Assembly (NCBI RefSeq): GCF_024436055.1
Contig: NZ_JANFNH010000006.1
Coordinates: forward strand, 1 to 64,000
From: Streptantibioticus rubrisoli
GTDB taxonomy: Bacteria; Actinomycetota; Actinomycetes; Streptomycetales; Streptomycetaceae
Direction of reading: 5' to 3'
Length of the DNA: 64,000 bases
Shown here piece by piece: positions 63,588-64,000 of this stretch. The notes below the pieces were generated by a model that searched no databases, had not been told where the DNA came from, and was given only the letters and a program-made list of their open reading frames with translations. Made by a program: the position numbers and the translations under genes. Position 1 is the first letter of the stretch, and each line of letters starts with the position of its first letter.

Positions 63588-64000
63588 ATGGGTCAAACCG
63601 ATCAGGGGGACACCGCCAAGATCACACTGCGTGCCGAACTCCTGGCGGCCCGCCGCGCGATGGCGCCGGAAGAACGGTCGGCGGCGGCCCGCGCGCTGGC
63701 CCAACACGGCCTTGAACTGCCGGAGTTGGCGGCGGCCCACACGGTCGCCGGATATGTGTCGGTGGGCGGCGAGCCCGGCACCCGGGAACTGCTCGACCTG
63801 CTGCGCGGGCGCGGGGTACGGGTGCTGCTGCCGGTACTGCGGTTCGACAACGATCTCGACTGGGCGGTGTACGGCGGCCCGGAATCGCTGGTGCGGGCCG
63901 GGCGCGGGCTGCTGGAGCCGGACGGCCCGCGGCTGGGGTGCGACGCGGTGCTGGCCGCCGATGCCGTGCTGCTGCCCGGGCTGGCGGTGGACGCGCACGG
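63588..64000 (+). CDS. 5-formyltetrahydrofolate cyclo-ligase (5' part only)
   Basis: The first 137 codons are within the window; the rest lies beyond its right edge. The start MGQTDQGDTAKITLRAELLAARRAM, then ERSAAARALAQHGLELPEL, VAGYVSVGGEPGTRELLDLLR and VLLPVLRFDNDLDWAVYGG match 5-FCL, which converts 5-formyl-THF to methenyl-THF using ATP. The conserved glycine-rich ATP loop lies beyond the edge. The ATG at 63588 has AGGGGA upstream. It is divergent from galU across 80 bp. Confidence 0.88.
   Translation, partial: MGQTDQGDTAKITLRAELLAARRAMAPEERSAAARALAQHGLELPELAAAHTVAGYVSVGGEPGTRELLDLLRGRGVRVLLPVLRFDNDLDWAVYGGPESLVRAGRGLLEPDGPRLGCDAVLAADAVLLPGLAVDAH

Overview
The window is a very GC-rich actinobacterial chromosome segment. 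Gene content and layout point to Streptomyces or a close relative (Kitasatospora, Streptacidiphilus, Actinacidiphila). Signs of this are a gamma-butyrolactone-type signalling cassette, a SARP/AfsR-like regulator, SepX/Glp division proteins, an RpfB resuscitation factor, a tricorn protease, many GTG starts, 4-bp GTGA/ATGA overlaps and several probable leaderless starts. Genus is an inference; no 16S rRNA or other marker lies here.

Layout. 0.2-7.2 kb: ppc faces pth-rplY(ctc)-prs-glmU and a tRNA-Gln(UUG). 7.2-12.2 kb: an HTH protein of unknown role, a fatty-acid desaturase with its TetR regulator, the divergent tam/tamR pair with a perfect palindromic operator, and an orphan NarL-type response regulator. 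12.7-18.3 kb: the Leloir operon galT-galE-galK opposite a sodium/solute symporter and a small membrane protein. 18.5-29.3 kb: an atypical response regulator, a membrane-anchored beta-propeller protein, an ABC-F ATPase, ispE-rsmA, rpfB, tatD, a zinc-ribbon protein and rsmI. 29.4-38.1 kb: protein O-mannosyltransferase, a penicillin-binding protein, a class C beta-lactamase-like hydrolase and a tricorn protease. 38.1-48.1 kb: a SARP-NB-ARC regulator, a translationally coupled BVMO-SDR pair, a DUF2637 protein, a MerR regulator, a GT87 glycosyltransferase and a MarP-like protease.

48.1-55.8 kb is the most interesting part. An 11-unit tandem repeat of 23-25 bp fills the gap before alkA. Then comes a compact signalling cassette: two GBL-receptor-like TetR regulators, an AfsA/ScbA-type synthase and a short-chain reductase, with two 22-bp sequences that fit the autoregulatory element consensus. 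An ECF41-type sigma factor with an AhpD/DoxX operon follows, and that operon has a near-consensus ECF41 promoter.

55.8-58.4 kb is a decayed, lower-GC accessory patch: a short DUF7144 gene, a broken NERD gene and a tyrosine integrase with several lesions, ending at the 3' end of tRNA-Ala(CGC). 58.4-64 kb is conserved core: sepX, a RimJ-like GNAT, mogA, moaC, the gephyrin-like gene glp (moeA), galU and the start of a 5-formyl-THF cyclo-ligase.

Functional themes are central metabolism (PEP carboxylase, galactose and UDP-sugar supply through galTEK, galU and glmU), envelope and division (PBP, Pmt, RpfB, SepX-Glp, MarP), translation (prs, pth, rplY, rsmA, rsmI, ABC-F) and signalling (GBL cassette, SARP, ECF41, TamR, two orphan response regulators). 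No CRISPR array, intact insertion sequence or intact prophage is visible.
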